From the IMG/VR virus record IMGVR_UViG_3300037493_006253, positions 1-34,153 of that record: 34,153 bases of DNA, one strand, 5' to 3'. The stretch is from a virus. Both the position numbers and the translations under genes were made by a program. Under the pieces are notes generated by a model, which had not been told where the DNA came from, searched no databases, and saw only the letters and a program-made list of their open reading frames with translations. Of the stretch, positions 15,751-22,160 are shown one piece after another. How positions within the stretch are numbered: position 1 is the stretch's first letter; every line of letters begins with the position of its first letter.

Positions 15751-16784
15751 CTACCGCCGTCGTCGCGCCCGCGCCGTGCTCGCCTCGCGCTGCCCCGCGC
15801 GCCGCTGCTCCATCTCCATCTTCTCCCGCAGCAGCCGCTGGCGCCGGCTGTAGGGCATCGCCATCGCGTCGGTGTAGTTCAACCCCATGTGCTCGATGAG
15901 GGAGAACACATCCGACTCTAGCGCCCCGACGCTGCCGACGGGAAGAAAAAACCCGGCTGTGACACGTCCAGGCTCGCCGTCCACTCATGCTCGCACGCCG
16001 CGCACGCGAACTCCACCTTGTCATCGATCCCGCCCTCGCGCTCATCGAACGCCACCCGTAGGCGCTCGCGATCCCGCAGGGGCAGCGCCTTGAGCGCCCG
16101 GAGGGTCTCCGCCCACCCGCGCTCGCGGTCCAGGGGCCGCCCATCCACGTGCGTCACGCGGGCCGCCAGCGACAGCGTGGCGAGGTCGTCATCGCTGCCC
16201 TTGCGCTTGCGCGCCGCCCACTCCTCGTCCTCCACCCCCATCACGCGCCACACCGCGGTGCGCCCGCTGGGGAGGGGCTCCTCGAAGATCCGCACCGCGC
16301 GATCCGGCATCGCCGTGATCGCCAACTCGCTGAGATCCACCGCGAACGGGGCCTCCTTCCCGCACTTCGGGCAGCCCACCCGCATGTCGTAGAGGTCGCC
16401 CAGGGAGGCCCGCCGCACCGCGATCAGCAGCACCGAGCGGTCCATCGAGGTCAAGACGTGCGCCACCCCCCGCAGGGCCCCACGCCCCGTCACGGTCCCC
16501 AGCTGCACCAGGCAGTTGCCGATCATGCGGTTCAACCGCGCGATCACCGGCCCCTTGCCCGCTAGGATGTCCTCCTCCGTGCCCGACATCTCCTGCACGA
16601 TGTAGGTGAAGTGCACCGTGCCCTCCGCGTCAATATGCCCGCACGGCAGCTCGCCCCCGAGCGTCGTGGCCCGCGGATCGTGCAGGTTCACGCCTGCCTT
16701 CCCCTGCTCGACCACGGGCGCTGGTGCCGGCGCCGCCCCTTCCCCCTGCTCTGCTGGCTGCTCTTCCACGTGCTGCTTCGTCAT
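15751..16784 (-). CDS. Tail assembly chaperone, -1 frameshift fusion product (about 344 aa)
   Basis: The product reads the 288-residue frame from 16784 through codon 280 (ending at 15945), slips back one base and continues from 15945 to the TAG at 15751-15753, adding 64 residues. The added part (GALESDVFSLIEHMGLNYTD, then MPYSRRQRLLREKMEMEQRR and an Arg-rich end) looks like a genuine chaperone C-terminus. It has no independent start with a good binding site (its frame opens only with a GTG inside the upstream gene). This is the arrangement of lambda G/GT and of most long-tailed phages, where the G and GT products guide tube polymerisation on the tape measure. The fusion is inferred from the slippery site and position; the ratio of products cannot be read. 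Confidence 0.75.
15918..16784 (-). CDS. Tail assembly chaperone / T4 gp26-like protein with Cys pairs (288 aa)
   Basis: This is the unshifted product. After a low-complexity Pro/Ala/Glu start, residues ~45-130 (GTVHFTYIVQEMSGTEEDIL, then SMDRSVLLIAVRRASLGDLY) resemble the T4 gp26-type baseplate/chaperone family in which an E-E-x-x-L segment is followed by an 'M-D-R-x-x-L-L-x-x-R' segment. Cys138/Cys141 (CPKCGKEAPF) and Cys261/Cys264 (CAACEHEW) form two CxxC knuckles that could share one zinc ion. The start ATG overlaps the stop of the ribbon-helix-helix gene (ATGA). Being directly upstream of the tape measure and carrying a programmed frameshift points to the chaperone role; a baseplate role is the alternative. 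Confidence 0.78.
   Translation of the reverse strand: MTKQHVEEQPAEQGEGAAPAPAPVVEQGKAGVNLHDPRATTLGGELPCGHIDAEGTVHFTYIVQEMSGTEEDILAGKGPVIARLNRMIGNCLVQLGTVTGRGALRGVAHVLTSMDRSVLLIAVRRASLGDLYDMRVGCPKCGKEAPFAVDLSELAITAMPDRAVRIFEEPLPSGRTAVWRVMGVEDEEWAARKRKGSDDDLATLSLAARVTHVDGRPLDRERGWAETLRALKALPLRDRERLRVAFDEREGGIDDKVEFACAACEHEWTASLDVSQPGFFFPSAASGR
15945..15951 (-). other. Programmed -1 ribosomal frameshift slippery heptamer (T-TTT-TTC)
   Basis: Read on the minus strand in the zero frame of the 288-residue protein, the codons are GGT TTT TTC TTC, so the heptamer T TTT TTC fits the X-XXY-YYZ rule with both tRNAs re-pairing after a one-base slip. The -1 frame is then open for 64 codons to 15751, while the zero frame ends about 27 nt downstream at 15918-15920. 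A short CCCG/CGGG pairing lies just downstream and could act as a weak stimulator. Confidence 0.78.
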
Positions 16785-16990
16785 CCTGCTCCGCCTTCCG
16801 CTGGTTGCTTCTGCTCCGTCAACAAGGACGGGGCCCCCACCGCCCGCAGCCGCGCCTCAACCGCGCGCTCCTCCAGGCAGTACGCGTACATGCGCTCCCG
16901 CACCACGTCGGAGACCGTGCGCCCGGACCGCGCCGCGTGCCGCGTCAGCTCCTCGTAGATGTCCTGCTTGATCTCGACGTTTAACCGCAT
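16781..16990 (-). CDS. Ribbon-helix-helix DNA-binding protein (69 aa)
   Basis: The first ~45 residues match the ribbon-helix-helix (CopG/Arc-like) pattern: a short strand (RLNVEIK), a first helix (QDIYEELTRHAARSG), the turn RTVSD and a second helix (VVRERMYAYCLEE). Such proteins bind DNA as dimers and usually repress nearby promoters. The length is typical and the C-terminal ~25 residues are probably disordered. It lies between the antirepressor gene and the chaperone, and overlaps the chaperone start by 4 nt, so it may control its own operon. An AAGGAG is present but about 10 nt from the ATG. Confidence 0.75.
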   Translation of the reverse strand: MRLNVEIKQDIYEELTRHAARSGRTVSDVVRERMYAYCLEERAVEARLRAVGAPSLLTEQKQPAEGGAG

Positions 16991-17049
16991 GAGGGGGGCT
17001 CCTTGTGTCGATCTTACTCAAGGCCCCCGCCACCCGCAAGTTTCTGGGC

Positions 17050-17976
17050 TCAGGCGTCCTCGGGGGCCAGCTCCGACGCCACGAGGATGGCCGCCTCGCG
17101 CTCTACCTCAACATCCCCCTCGTCAAGGTCGTAGGCCACATCAGGCGGTTCATGCAGTGGTGTCAACCCATCCAGGATCGCCATAACAAAGAACCGCCCA
17201 TAAAAGTATAAACGCCCCTTGCCCGTGATCCGCGTCGTGCGGTCGATCACTTTTGCGCCCTCTTCCGTCTCGCGCACGTGCTCCACGATCACCATGATGC
17301 GCTGCTCGATACTGCGCTGCGTGGGCTCATTGCGCCGAGGCCCCCGCTTGTGCACGAAGCCCTCCTCACGCAGCCACGCAAAGAACACGTTCTGCCCCAC
17401 GCGCTTCGTCGTACCCTGCGTGATCGCCTTCGCCACCTGCCCCACATAGTACGTGGTCGGGGAGTCCATCACGCTCGCCGCAAAGCTCACGAATGGGGCC
17501 GAACGCTCCTGGTAACGCACGAGCTGCTGCACCTGCGCCTCCGCCTCGCGCCGCCCCTTGGCCTCCACGAGCCACGCCTCGGCCGAGGCGATCGGATCGT
17601 TAAAGTCGGGCAGCCCCGGCGGCACCGCGCCCGGCATTTCATACCGCCCCGTCTTGCGGATGCTGGGCAACACCTCCCCGGAGATCCACATCTGAAAAGG
17701 CAAGGCCCTTGGCTTATCGCTTCTCGCCAAAAAGAAATAGAGACCCTGCTCGGAAAGGCAAAGCATCTCGCGTATTCCCGCACTCGTCCCAAACGGTTTG
17801 GGACAACGCCACTGATCTGGAACTTTGGACATCAAACTGTTGATATCGCTGTTCGGCGAATACTCCAACACCTCAGCCACATCCTTCGCCACAAACCATG
17901 GTTCCCCCTCAATTACTTCAATCCGCACCTGATTGCCCTCGAACTCGAACGCCTTTGCGATCGCCCTCTCGTTGCT
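17050..17976 (-). CDS. Phage antirepressor, Bro-N plus KilAC-type domains (308 aa)
   Basis: The start is the ATG at 17974-17976, with AAGGAG (17986-17991) upstream; the longer in-frame start would run through a regulatory gap. Residues ~8-112 are a Bro-N domain (FEFEGNQVRIEVIEGEPWFV, KDVAEVLEYS, LSEQGLYFFLARS, FQMWISGEVLPSIRKTGRYE). Residues ~180-280 look like the KilAC/ANT DNA-binding domain (YYVGQVAKAI, NVFFAWLREEGFV, then TRITGKGRLYFYGRFF). Antirepressors of this type relieve repressors or act as regulators in temperate phages. Here the gene sits alone inside the structural region, isolated from the cassette before it by a terminator, and it is somewhat AT-richer in its N-terminal half, which suggests a moron-type insertion. 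Confidence 0.85.
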   Translation of the reverse strand, partial: SNERAIAKAFEFEGNQVRIEVIEGEPWFVAKDVAEVLEYSPNSDINSLMSKVPDQWRCPKPFGTSAGIREMLCLSEQGLYFFLARSDKPRALPFQMWISGEVLPSIRKTGRYEMPGAVPPGLPDFNDPIASAEAWLVEAKGRREAEAQVQQLVRYQERSAPFVSFAASVMDSPTTYYVGQVAKAITQGTTKRVGQNVFFAWLREEGFVHKRGPRRNEPTQRSIEQRIMVIVEHVRETEEGAKVIDRTTRITGKGRLYFYGRFFVMAILDGLTPLHEPPDVAYDLDEGDVEVEREAAILVASELAPEDA

Positions 17977-17993
17977 CATTACCGTCTCCTTGT

Positions 17994-18035
17994 GTGTTAG
18001 GTGGCCCACCATGGCCACCGCGGCCACCCTAACAC
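17994..18035 (-). promoter_or_regulatory. Inverted repeat in the antirepressor leader
   Basis: The arms are GTGTTAGGTGGCC (17994-18006) and its near-complement (18022-18035), which differ only by one extra base; 15 nt separate them. The inner arm ends 2 nt before the ribosome binding site of the antirepressor gene. There is no T-run, so it is not a simple terminator. It could be an operator for a repressor, or an RNA hairpin controlling translation. Confidence 0.55.
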
Positions 18036-18058
18036 CACTCAGGCGAAATATCGACGAC

Positions 18059-18095
18059 AAAAAAAATGGCCGCTGGTGATGGTGCACCAACGGCC
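18059..18095 (-). terminator. Intrinsic (rho-independent) terminator after the small-protein cassette
   Basis: On the minus strand, an 11-bp stem with a single mismatch (GGCCG-T-TGGTG pairing with CACCA-G-CGGCC, 6-nt loop, 18068-18095) is followed after one base by a run of eight T (18059-18066). This is the only clear intrinsic terminator in the window. It lies ~96 nt after the stop of the histone-like gene and ~80 nt before the antirepressor start, so it separates the upstream late operon from the antirepressor unit. The rest of the 17977-18190 gap holds the inverted repeat and no reading frame that I can support. Confidence 0.8.
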
Positions 18096-18190
18096 GGGCC
18101 AGCCTTGCGACTGTGGGGATCGTACCCGCCTACATATCACAAAAATCTCGATCGTGCAGGAAAAAAAGACTAGGCCTGCGCCCCCGACTG

Positions 18191-19231
18191 CTACCGCGCG
18201 CGCCCCGCTGCCGCCTCACGATCGATCGCGGATCCGCGCTTGGATAGCTCCGCCTCCGCGGCCTTCGCGCGTTGCTTAGCGCGCCCCGCCGCCGCCTCAC
18301 GATCGATCGCCGACCCGCGCTTGGTCAGCTCCGCCTCCGCGGCCTTCGCGCGCTGCTTGCCCGCTGCCTTGGCCTTCAGGCGCGCCTTTGCCGCCGTGAC
18401 GTCCCCCGCGGTGGGCGCCGCAGCTTTCTTCTTGGGACTCCGACTCGCGAGCGCCTTGGCCGCGTGCTTGCTCGGGCCCGTGCCCCCGCCCGCCCGGTGC
18501 GTGGCGATCAGCTTGAGGGCCGCCGCCGCCGCCTTGACCCGCTTCGCGTCCCCCCGCCCCATGCCCTGCTGCATCATGGAGAGGGCCCGCACCAGCTCCT
18601 TGTCGCCACCCTTGCGCGCCGCCTTCAGCGCCTTGCCCACCTTCGCAGTGGTCTCCTGCGCCTTCGCCGTCTGGTAGGCCGCGTGGACCGTGCGCGCGCT
18701 CGCCGCCACGCCCCGCCCAAACGTCTTGAGGCCGCGCCCCGTGGCCCCCAGGGCCTTGCCGAAGCGCGACTTCATGAGCTGCTGGCCCTTCTTCTTGAGG
18801 GCCTTCTTGACCACCTTGAACTTATGCTTGCCCCGCCGCTTGAGGGCGGCCGCCTTGCCGCCCATCACCGCGATCTTGTGCCGCATCGCCGGGGACATCG
18901 CGTCCTTCGTCGCGCCCCAGCCCTTCTTGACCACCTTCGCCACGCCCCGCCCCGCAGCCTTCCCCACCGCGACCCCCGCCCGGCCCAGCCCCTGGGCCGC
19001 CGCCTTGCCGAGGATGCCCGCCATGCGCGTCCCCACGCCCTCGTCAAGTTGCTGGGCCGCCGGCGTCAGGGCCTCCACGCGCACGAGGCCCCCACGCATG
19101 CGCATGCGCGGCCCACGCCCCGGCAGCGCCCCCGCCGCCACGAGCCCCGGCCGGATCGCCCCCGGCCGCCTGCGGGGCATCCGGCTCCCCAGTGGCACGG
19201 GGACCCCCGCCACGTTTGCGCTCGTAATCAT
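18191..19231 (-). CDS. Histone-H1-like Lys/Ala/Arg-rich basic protein with tandem repeat (346 aa)
   Basis: I chose the ATG at 19229-19231 (MITSANVAGV), which overlaps the preceding stop as ATGA. The protein is extremely rich in Lys, Ala, Arg and Gly and almost lacks acidic residues before its C-terminus. It includes KHKFKVVKKALKKKGQQLMK near 135-154 and alternating Ala/Gly/Lys helices (AGILGKAAAQGLGRAGVAVG) near 71-90. The last 55 residues are two copies of a 27-residue charged unit (KQRAKAAEAEL, then KRGSAIDREAAAGRA). The composition suggests nucleic acid binding or DNA condensation, perhaps as a packaged or ejected protein, but no enzyme or known fold is seen. Unlike most genes of this cassette it lacks the shared N-terminal tag. 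Confidence 0.75.
   Translation of the reverse strand: MITSANVAGVPVPLGSRMPRRRPGAIRPGLVAAGALPGRGPRMRMRGGLVRVEALTPAAQQLDEGVGTRMAGILGKAAAQGLGRAGVAVGKAAGRGVAKVVKKGWGATKDAMSPAMRHKIAVMGGKAAALKRRGKHKFKVVKKALKKKGQQLMKSRFGKALGATGRGLKTFGRGVAASARTVHAAYQTAKAQETTAKVGKALKAARKGGDKELVRALSMMQQGMGRGDAKRVKAAAAALKLIATHRAGGGTGPSKHAAKALASRSPKKKAAAPTAGDVTAAKARLKAKAAGKQRAKAAEAELTKRGSAIDREAAAGRAKQRAKAAEAELSKRGSAIDREAAAGRAR
18197..18358. repeat. Tandem 81-bp repeat (two copies) inside the basic protein gene
   Basis: Bases 18197-18277 and 18278-18358 encode two 27-residue copies that differ only in one Thr/Ser residue. The DNA copies are also closely similar with scattered synonymous changes, showing a fairly recent in-frame duplication at the 3' end of the gene. 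Confidence 0.85.
19095..19108. repeat. Coding copy of the GCATGC-type palindrome
   Basis: CGCATGCGCATGCG is a perfect 14-bp palindrome and shares 15 consecutive bases with the intergenic palindrome at 15727-15744. Here it lies inside the N-terminal coding part of the basic protein, where it encodes the R-M-R-M-R run. Coding explains its presence in part, so it may be coincidental. Confidence 0.5.
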
Positions 19232-19947
19232 GCCCCGATGTCCTTCTTCTGGATCGCCCGCCACGCGCTGGGCCCCGCTAGCACAGCCGTTGATTCCTCG
19301 GGCGTGCGCTTGACCTCAAAGCCTACCCGCAACCCCTCGGGCCGCCCCCCGAAGTCATAGGTCCACATCTTGAAGCCCCGGTGCTGGACCTTGATCCACT
19401 TGCGATGGCTAAAGTGCTGAAGGATGTATGCCCCCACCTGCTGCTTGGCATCCAACAACGCGGCCTTCGCCGCCGCACTTATCCCCTGCACGTCCACAAA
19501 GAGGGTCCCCTGCACCCCCTGCACCGTAATTTCTGGCGGCAAGTGCTGCTTGGCCCACTGCACCACGTTGGCTTGCATGGCCTCGACATCCGAGGAGGGC
19601 TCGACCGCCGTCTCCGTGATCGGCGTCAGGACCACAAGGGCCCCGCGCCGATCGCGCTCCACCACGGCCCGCCAGCCAGCCTCGCGCTCAAAGCGCCGCG
19701 CCACCTGCCGCGCCACCGCCGCCGCGTCGTGCCCCTCCAGCACCGCCTGCAAGCCAGCGTCCCCCGCGACGAAGCGGCAAGCCCGCCCCTTGGTCGCGCG
19801 CTCCGCCTCCATCCGCAGAAGGCGTCCCACGCGCCGCGCCTCTGGATCCAGCCCCGCTGCTATCGCCGGGACGCCCGTCTCTTGGACCCGCGCGGCCCGT
19901 GGGGCCGCCACAATCTCGCGCAGTTTGGATGATAGCCGTCCGCGCAT
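19228..19947 (-). CDS. Unknown protein with cassette-type N-terminal tag (239 aa)
   Basis: The start is the ATG at 19945-19947, preceded by GAGGTG 4 nt upstream; the longer frame above it is shadow sequence. The N-terminus MRGRLSSKLREIVAAP resembles the tag of the neighbouring small proteins and contains L-R-E. Residues ~35-110 are a helical, Arg/Ala-rich part (DAAAVARQVARRFEREAGW). Residues ~125-215 look like a compact alpha/beta domain (ANVVQWAKQHLPPEITVQGV, LFVDVQGIS, HRKWIKVQHRGFKMWTYDFG). I do not recognise a family. It is followed by the basic protein with a 4-nt overlap, so the two are probably made together. Confidence 0.7.
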   Translation of the reverse strand: MRGRLSSKLREIVAAPRAARVQETGVPAIAAGLDPEARRVGRLLRMEAERATKGRACRFVAGDAGLQAVLEGHDAAAVARQVARRFEREAGWRAVVERDRRGALVVLTPITETAVEPSSDVEAMQANVVQWAKQHLPPEITVQGVQGTLFVDVQGISAAAKAALLDAKQQVGAYILQHFSHRKWIKVQHRGFKMWTYDFGGRPEGLRVGFEVKRTPEESTAVLAGPSAWRAIQKKDIGA

Positions 19948-19973
19948 AGTCACCTCGTGCCCCCGTAGGGGCG

Positions 19974-20780
19974 CTACTGCTTTGCCTTCACGCCCTTCTT
20001 CGCCGTCGGGCGGAACTTCCCGCTCTTCTTCGTCCAGCCGGGCCGGAACGGCGCCCCACCCCAGGGCCCGCTCCCGTCCTGCGGGTAGAACACGTGCTTG
20101 CCCCCCACGGTGCGCCACACGCCCTTCTTGCCCGGCGGCTTCACGTTCCACACCTTGCCGCCCTTGCCGCTCGGCGTCGTGCTCCACCCCGGCGTCTTGT
20201 ACTCCGCCAGGATGCCCCCGACGATCCCCGCCAAGGCCTCGCTCAGGCGCCGCCCCCCGTAAGTGCTAGCCTCGTGCTTCTTCTTGCCTCGCTTGAGACC
20301 GGGGAGCCCAAGCTGGCCCTTCTGCGGCATCACACCACGGCCCGCGCGGAACTTCCCACCCCGGCCCGCCCAGCCCGGCCGGAACGGCGCGCCGCCCCAG
20401 GGGCCCTCGGGGACATCCCCGCCCGGCTGGTCCGGGAAGAACAGGCGCTTGCCCTTGACCGTGACCCACTTGCCGTCCACGTCCCCGCTCGGGCCCGGCA
20501 TCGTGGCATCCCCGCCCGCGCTCTTGGCCTTCTTGCGCGGAGAGGGCTCGGGCTCGTACTTGCCATCCAGCCGCGATTTAATGTTCGGGAAGTTCGCCTT
20601 GCCCTGGAAGGCGCCACCACGCGGCATCAAGGCGCGGAGCTTGGCCGCCTTAGCCGCGTGGGTGCTCACGGGCTCGCCCGCCGTCGTGCTCTGGTGCGTC
20701 GGCGCCTTGACCTTGGCCGCCTTGCGCGCCTCCCCTAGCATCCCCCGCAGGCCCTCGATCAGTTGTCGCATCGTCCGCAT
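19974..20780 (-). CDS. Tagged basic protein with duplicated W-G-G-A-P-F-R-P-G-W module (268 aa)
   Basis: The start MRTMRQLIEGLRG carries the cassette tag, with a GGAGG-type binding site. Two copies of a ~45-residue module follow. Residues ~102-148 (GKWVTVKGKRLFF, then GPWGGAPFRPGW, then GKFRAG) and ~219-262 (GVWRTVGGKHVFY, then GPWGGAPFRPGW, then GKFRPTAKKG) match. The W-x-T-[VI]-x-G-[KR] start of the module resembles a short motif found at the ends of various phage and polymorphic proteins; that comparison is from memory and weak. Just before copy 2 lies RRLSEALAGIVGGILAEYK, which looks like a second, internal tag. The protein is strongly basic. The module duplication suggests fusion of two tagged cargo genes. 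Confidence 0.75.
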   Translation of the reverse strand: MRTMRQLIEGLRGMLGEARKAAKVKAPTHQSTTAGEPVSTHAAKAAKLRALMPRGGAFQGKANFPNIKSRLDGKYEPEPSPRKKAKSAGGDATMPGPSGDVDGKWVTVKGKRLFFPDQPGGDVPEGPWGGAPFRPGWAGRGGKFRAGRGVMPQKGQLGLPGLKRGKKKHEASTYGGRRLSEALAGIVGGILAEYKTPGWSTTPSGKGGKVWNVKPPGKKGVWRTVGGKHVFYPQDGSGPWGGAPFRPGWTKKSGKFRPTAKKGVKAKQ

Positions 20781-20792
20781 GTGGTCCTCCGT

Positions 20793-21083
20793 TCAATACT
20801 CACTGTGGATCTTATCGAAGTACACGATCTGGGAGTTGTTGCGCCCATCACGGCGCCGTTCTCCGGGTAATCCAATAAAGATCCGCACAAAGGCCCTGCC
20901 CGTCTTGGTCAGCGCCGCCGCCGTTTCAAGCTGCCGCTTTACGACCCCATCCTCGCCCATGACCAAGATCGTGTCGCCAGGCTCGTACTTCTTGTTGAAC
21001 GCCGCCACATCCTCCGCGTCCTCCGCGTTGCCCCGGATCGTGGCCTCCGCCAGCTGCCTAATCAGATCGCGCATCGTCCGCAT
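20793..21083 (-). CDS. Small tagged protein (96 aa)
   Basis: I prefer the ATG at 21081-21083 because the upstream GAGGAG is 8 nt from it and the resulting start (MRTMRDLIRQLAEATIRG) aligns with the neighbour starting MRTMRQLIEGL. The in-frame ATG at 21087-21089 is only 2 nt from the binding site. The tag contains L-A-E followed by Ala. The rest (KYEPGDTILVMGEDGVVKR, TKTGRAFVRIFIGLP, SQIVYFDKIHSEY) looks like a small beta-rich fold. No family was recognised. The 68-nt gap upstream, after the endolysin stop, contains TATAAC but no convincing -35 element. Confidence 0.7.
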   Translation of the reverse strand: MRTMRDLIRQLAEATIRGNAEDAEDVAAFNKKYEPGDTILVMGEDGVVKRQLETAAALTKTGRAFVRIFIGLPGERRRDGRNNSQIVYFDKIHSEY

Positions 21084-21151
21084 GGTCATCGCTCCTCGCG
21101 TTGCTCGCCCTCGTCTCGTTATACCGCGCGCCCCTGCCCCCGTCGCGCTTT

Positions 21152-21817
21152 TCACGCCCGTAGCCCCGCCACCACCTCCAAGAGGTAACGGCCGTCCGCA
21201 TGGCTGGCGAAACTAAAATGATCTACCACCCCAGGTCCCGGCACCGCCGCCGGCCGCCGGTCCCAGCCGGGGATCTTCCGCTGCTGGGCGTTCAGCCCCG
21301 CCGTGGGGAAGGCCACCGGGATCCCTAATTGCCCGCAGAGCCACGGCACGAGGGCCTTGAGCACCGCGAGCTGCACGGGCATCGGCAGCACGTAGGCCTT
21401 GGCCCCGCCCGCCGGCACCCACGTCCACCACTCTGCCGGGATCGTCGGCCCGAACGGCTTGCGCGCGTAGGCCGGCGCGTAAGGGTTGCAGACTTCCACC
21501 CCGATACTCGTGGGGTTGAGTTGGTTCGCATGAACCATCACGGCCGTCCCGAGGTCCCCGTGGCAGCTCAGGCGCCCGTCCGGCCCCAGGATGAGCTGGA
21601 CGCCGTAGCCCTTGCGGATCAACGTGTCCTTGCACCCGCTCGCCGTGTTCCCGCAGGTCTCATGCAAGACAAAGTGCTGGAGGGGCCGCACGCGGGGCTT
21701 GGCCTTAAACGCGGGCTCCCCGTCGTCCAGGTAGTTCGCCGCGCTGCCCCCCGCCACGCGCACGGCCTCCGGCAGGGGCACGCGCGCCCCGAAGATGATC
21801 ACCGCGTTCGACGGCAT
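21152..21817 (-). CDS. Endolysin, N-acetylmuramoyl-L-alanine amidase (221 aa)
   Basis: The protein has the Amidase_2 (zinc amidase, T7 lysozyme-like) layout: LQHFVLHETCGNTAS with His52 as the probable first zinc ligand, GYGVQLILGPDGRLSCHGDL, then VHANQLNPTSIGVEVCNP near 95-112. The C-terminal VVDHFSFASHADGR holds His200 and Asp208, whose 8-residue spacing fits the other two ligand positions. It would cut the amide between N-acetylmuramic acid and the stem peptide to lyse the host. There is no signal peptide, so it depends on a holin; the candidate lies ~4.4 kb upstream at 26243. It starts directly at the stop of the gene before it and interrupts the tagged cassette. Confidence 0.88.
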   Translation of the reverse strand: MPSNAVIIFGARVPLPEAVRVAGGSAANYLDDGEPAFKAKPRVRPLQHFVLHETCGNTASGCKDTLIRKGYGVQLILGPDGRLSCHGDLGTAVMVHANQLNPTSIGVEVCNPYAPAYARKPFGPTIPAEWWTWVPAGGAKAYVLPMPVQLAVLKALVPWLCGQLGIPVAFPTAGLNAQQRKIPGWDRRPAAVPGPGVVDHFSFASHADGRYLLEVVAGLRA

Positions 21818-22150
21818 CTAGCGCCCCCGTCCCATGCGCTGGAACTTCTCCTCGCGGTCCGCCTCGGCCCACCCCTTGGGGTGCCGCTTGATGTACTGCG
21901 TGACGTAGCCCCGCGCCGCGGTCAGCATCGCGTCGACGGTCTTCCCATAGAGGGCGATGACCTGCGCCGCATCGCCGATGGCATCGTCGGGGAACTCCTC
22001 GTCGTAGATGGACAGCTCCCACTCCTCCGGCGCGCGCCCCGGCAGGACCTCGACATGCACCCCCGGCCGCGGCTCCGAGCGGAACCCCTTGCCCGTGCGC
22101 TGCGCCTGGAACGTCACGACCCCCTCGATCAAAGCCTGCATCGTGCCCAT
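21818..22150 (-). CDS. Small tagged protein (110 aa)
   Basis: An AGGAGG binding site 5-6 nt before the ATG gives a confident start: MGTMQALIEGVVTFQAQ. The tag contains L-I-E followed by Gly. The middle (GVHVEVLPGRAPEEWELSIYDEEFPDDAIG) looks like a beta-hairpin followed by acidic turns. The end (DAMLTAARGYVTQYIKRHPKGW, then EEKFQRMGRGR) is helical and basic. No family was recognised. The stop codon abuts the endolysin start. Confidence 0.72.
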   Translation of the reverse strand: MGTMQALIEGVVTFQAQRTGKGFRSEPRPGVHVEVLPGRAPEEWELSIYDEEFPDDAIGDAAQVIALYGKTVDAMLTAARGYVTQYIKRHPKGWAEADREEKFQRMGRGR

Positions 22151-22160
22151 GGGCGTCCTC

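Noticed and set aside
17000-18100. Integration or attachment site suggested by the antirepressor
   Set aside because: There is no integrase, excisionase or duplicated att core in the window, so lysogeny cannot be claimed from this gene alone.
18096-18190. tRNA-like segment (GGGTACGATCCC) in the gap after the histone-like gene
   Set aside because: The T-arm stem does not extend properly, and I could not fold an acceptor, D and anticodon arm around it.
21084-21151. Possible promoter (TATAAC) between endolysin and the 96-residue gene
   Set aside because: There is no -35 partner and the gap is ordinary intergenic sequence; the evidence is too weak to list.
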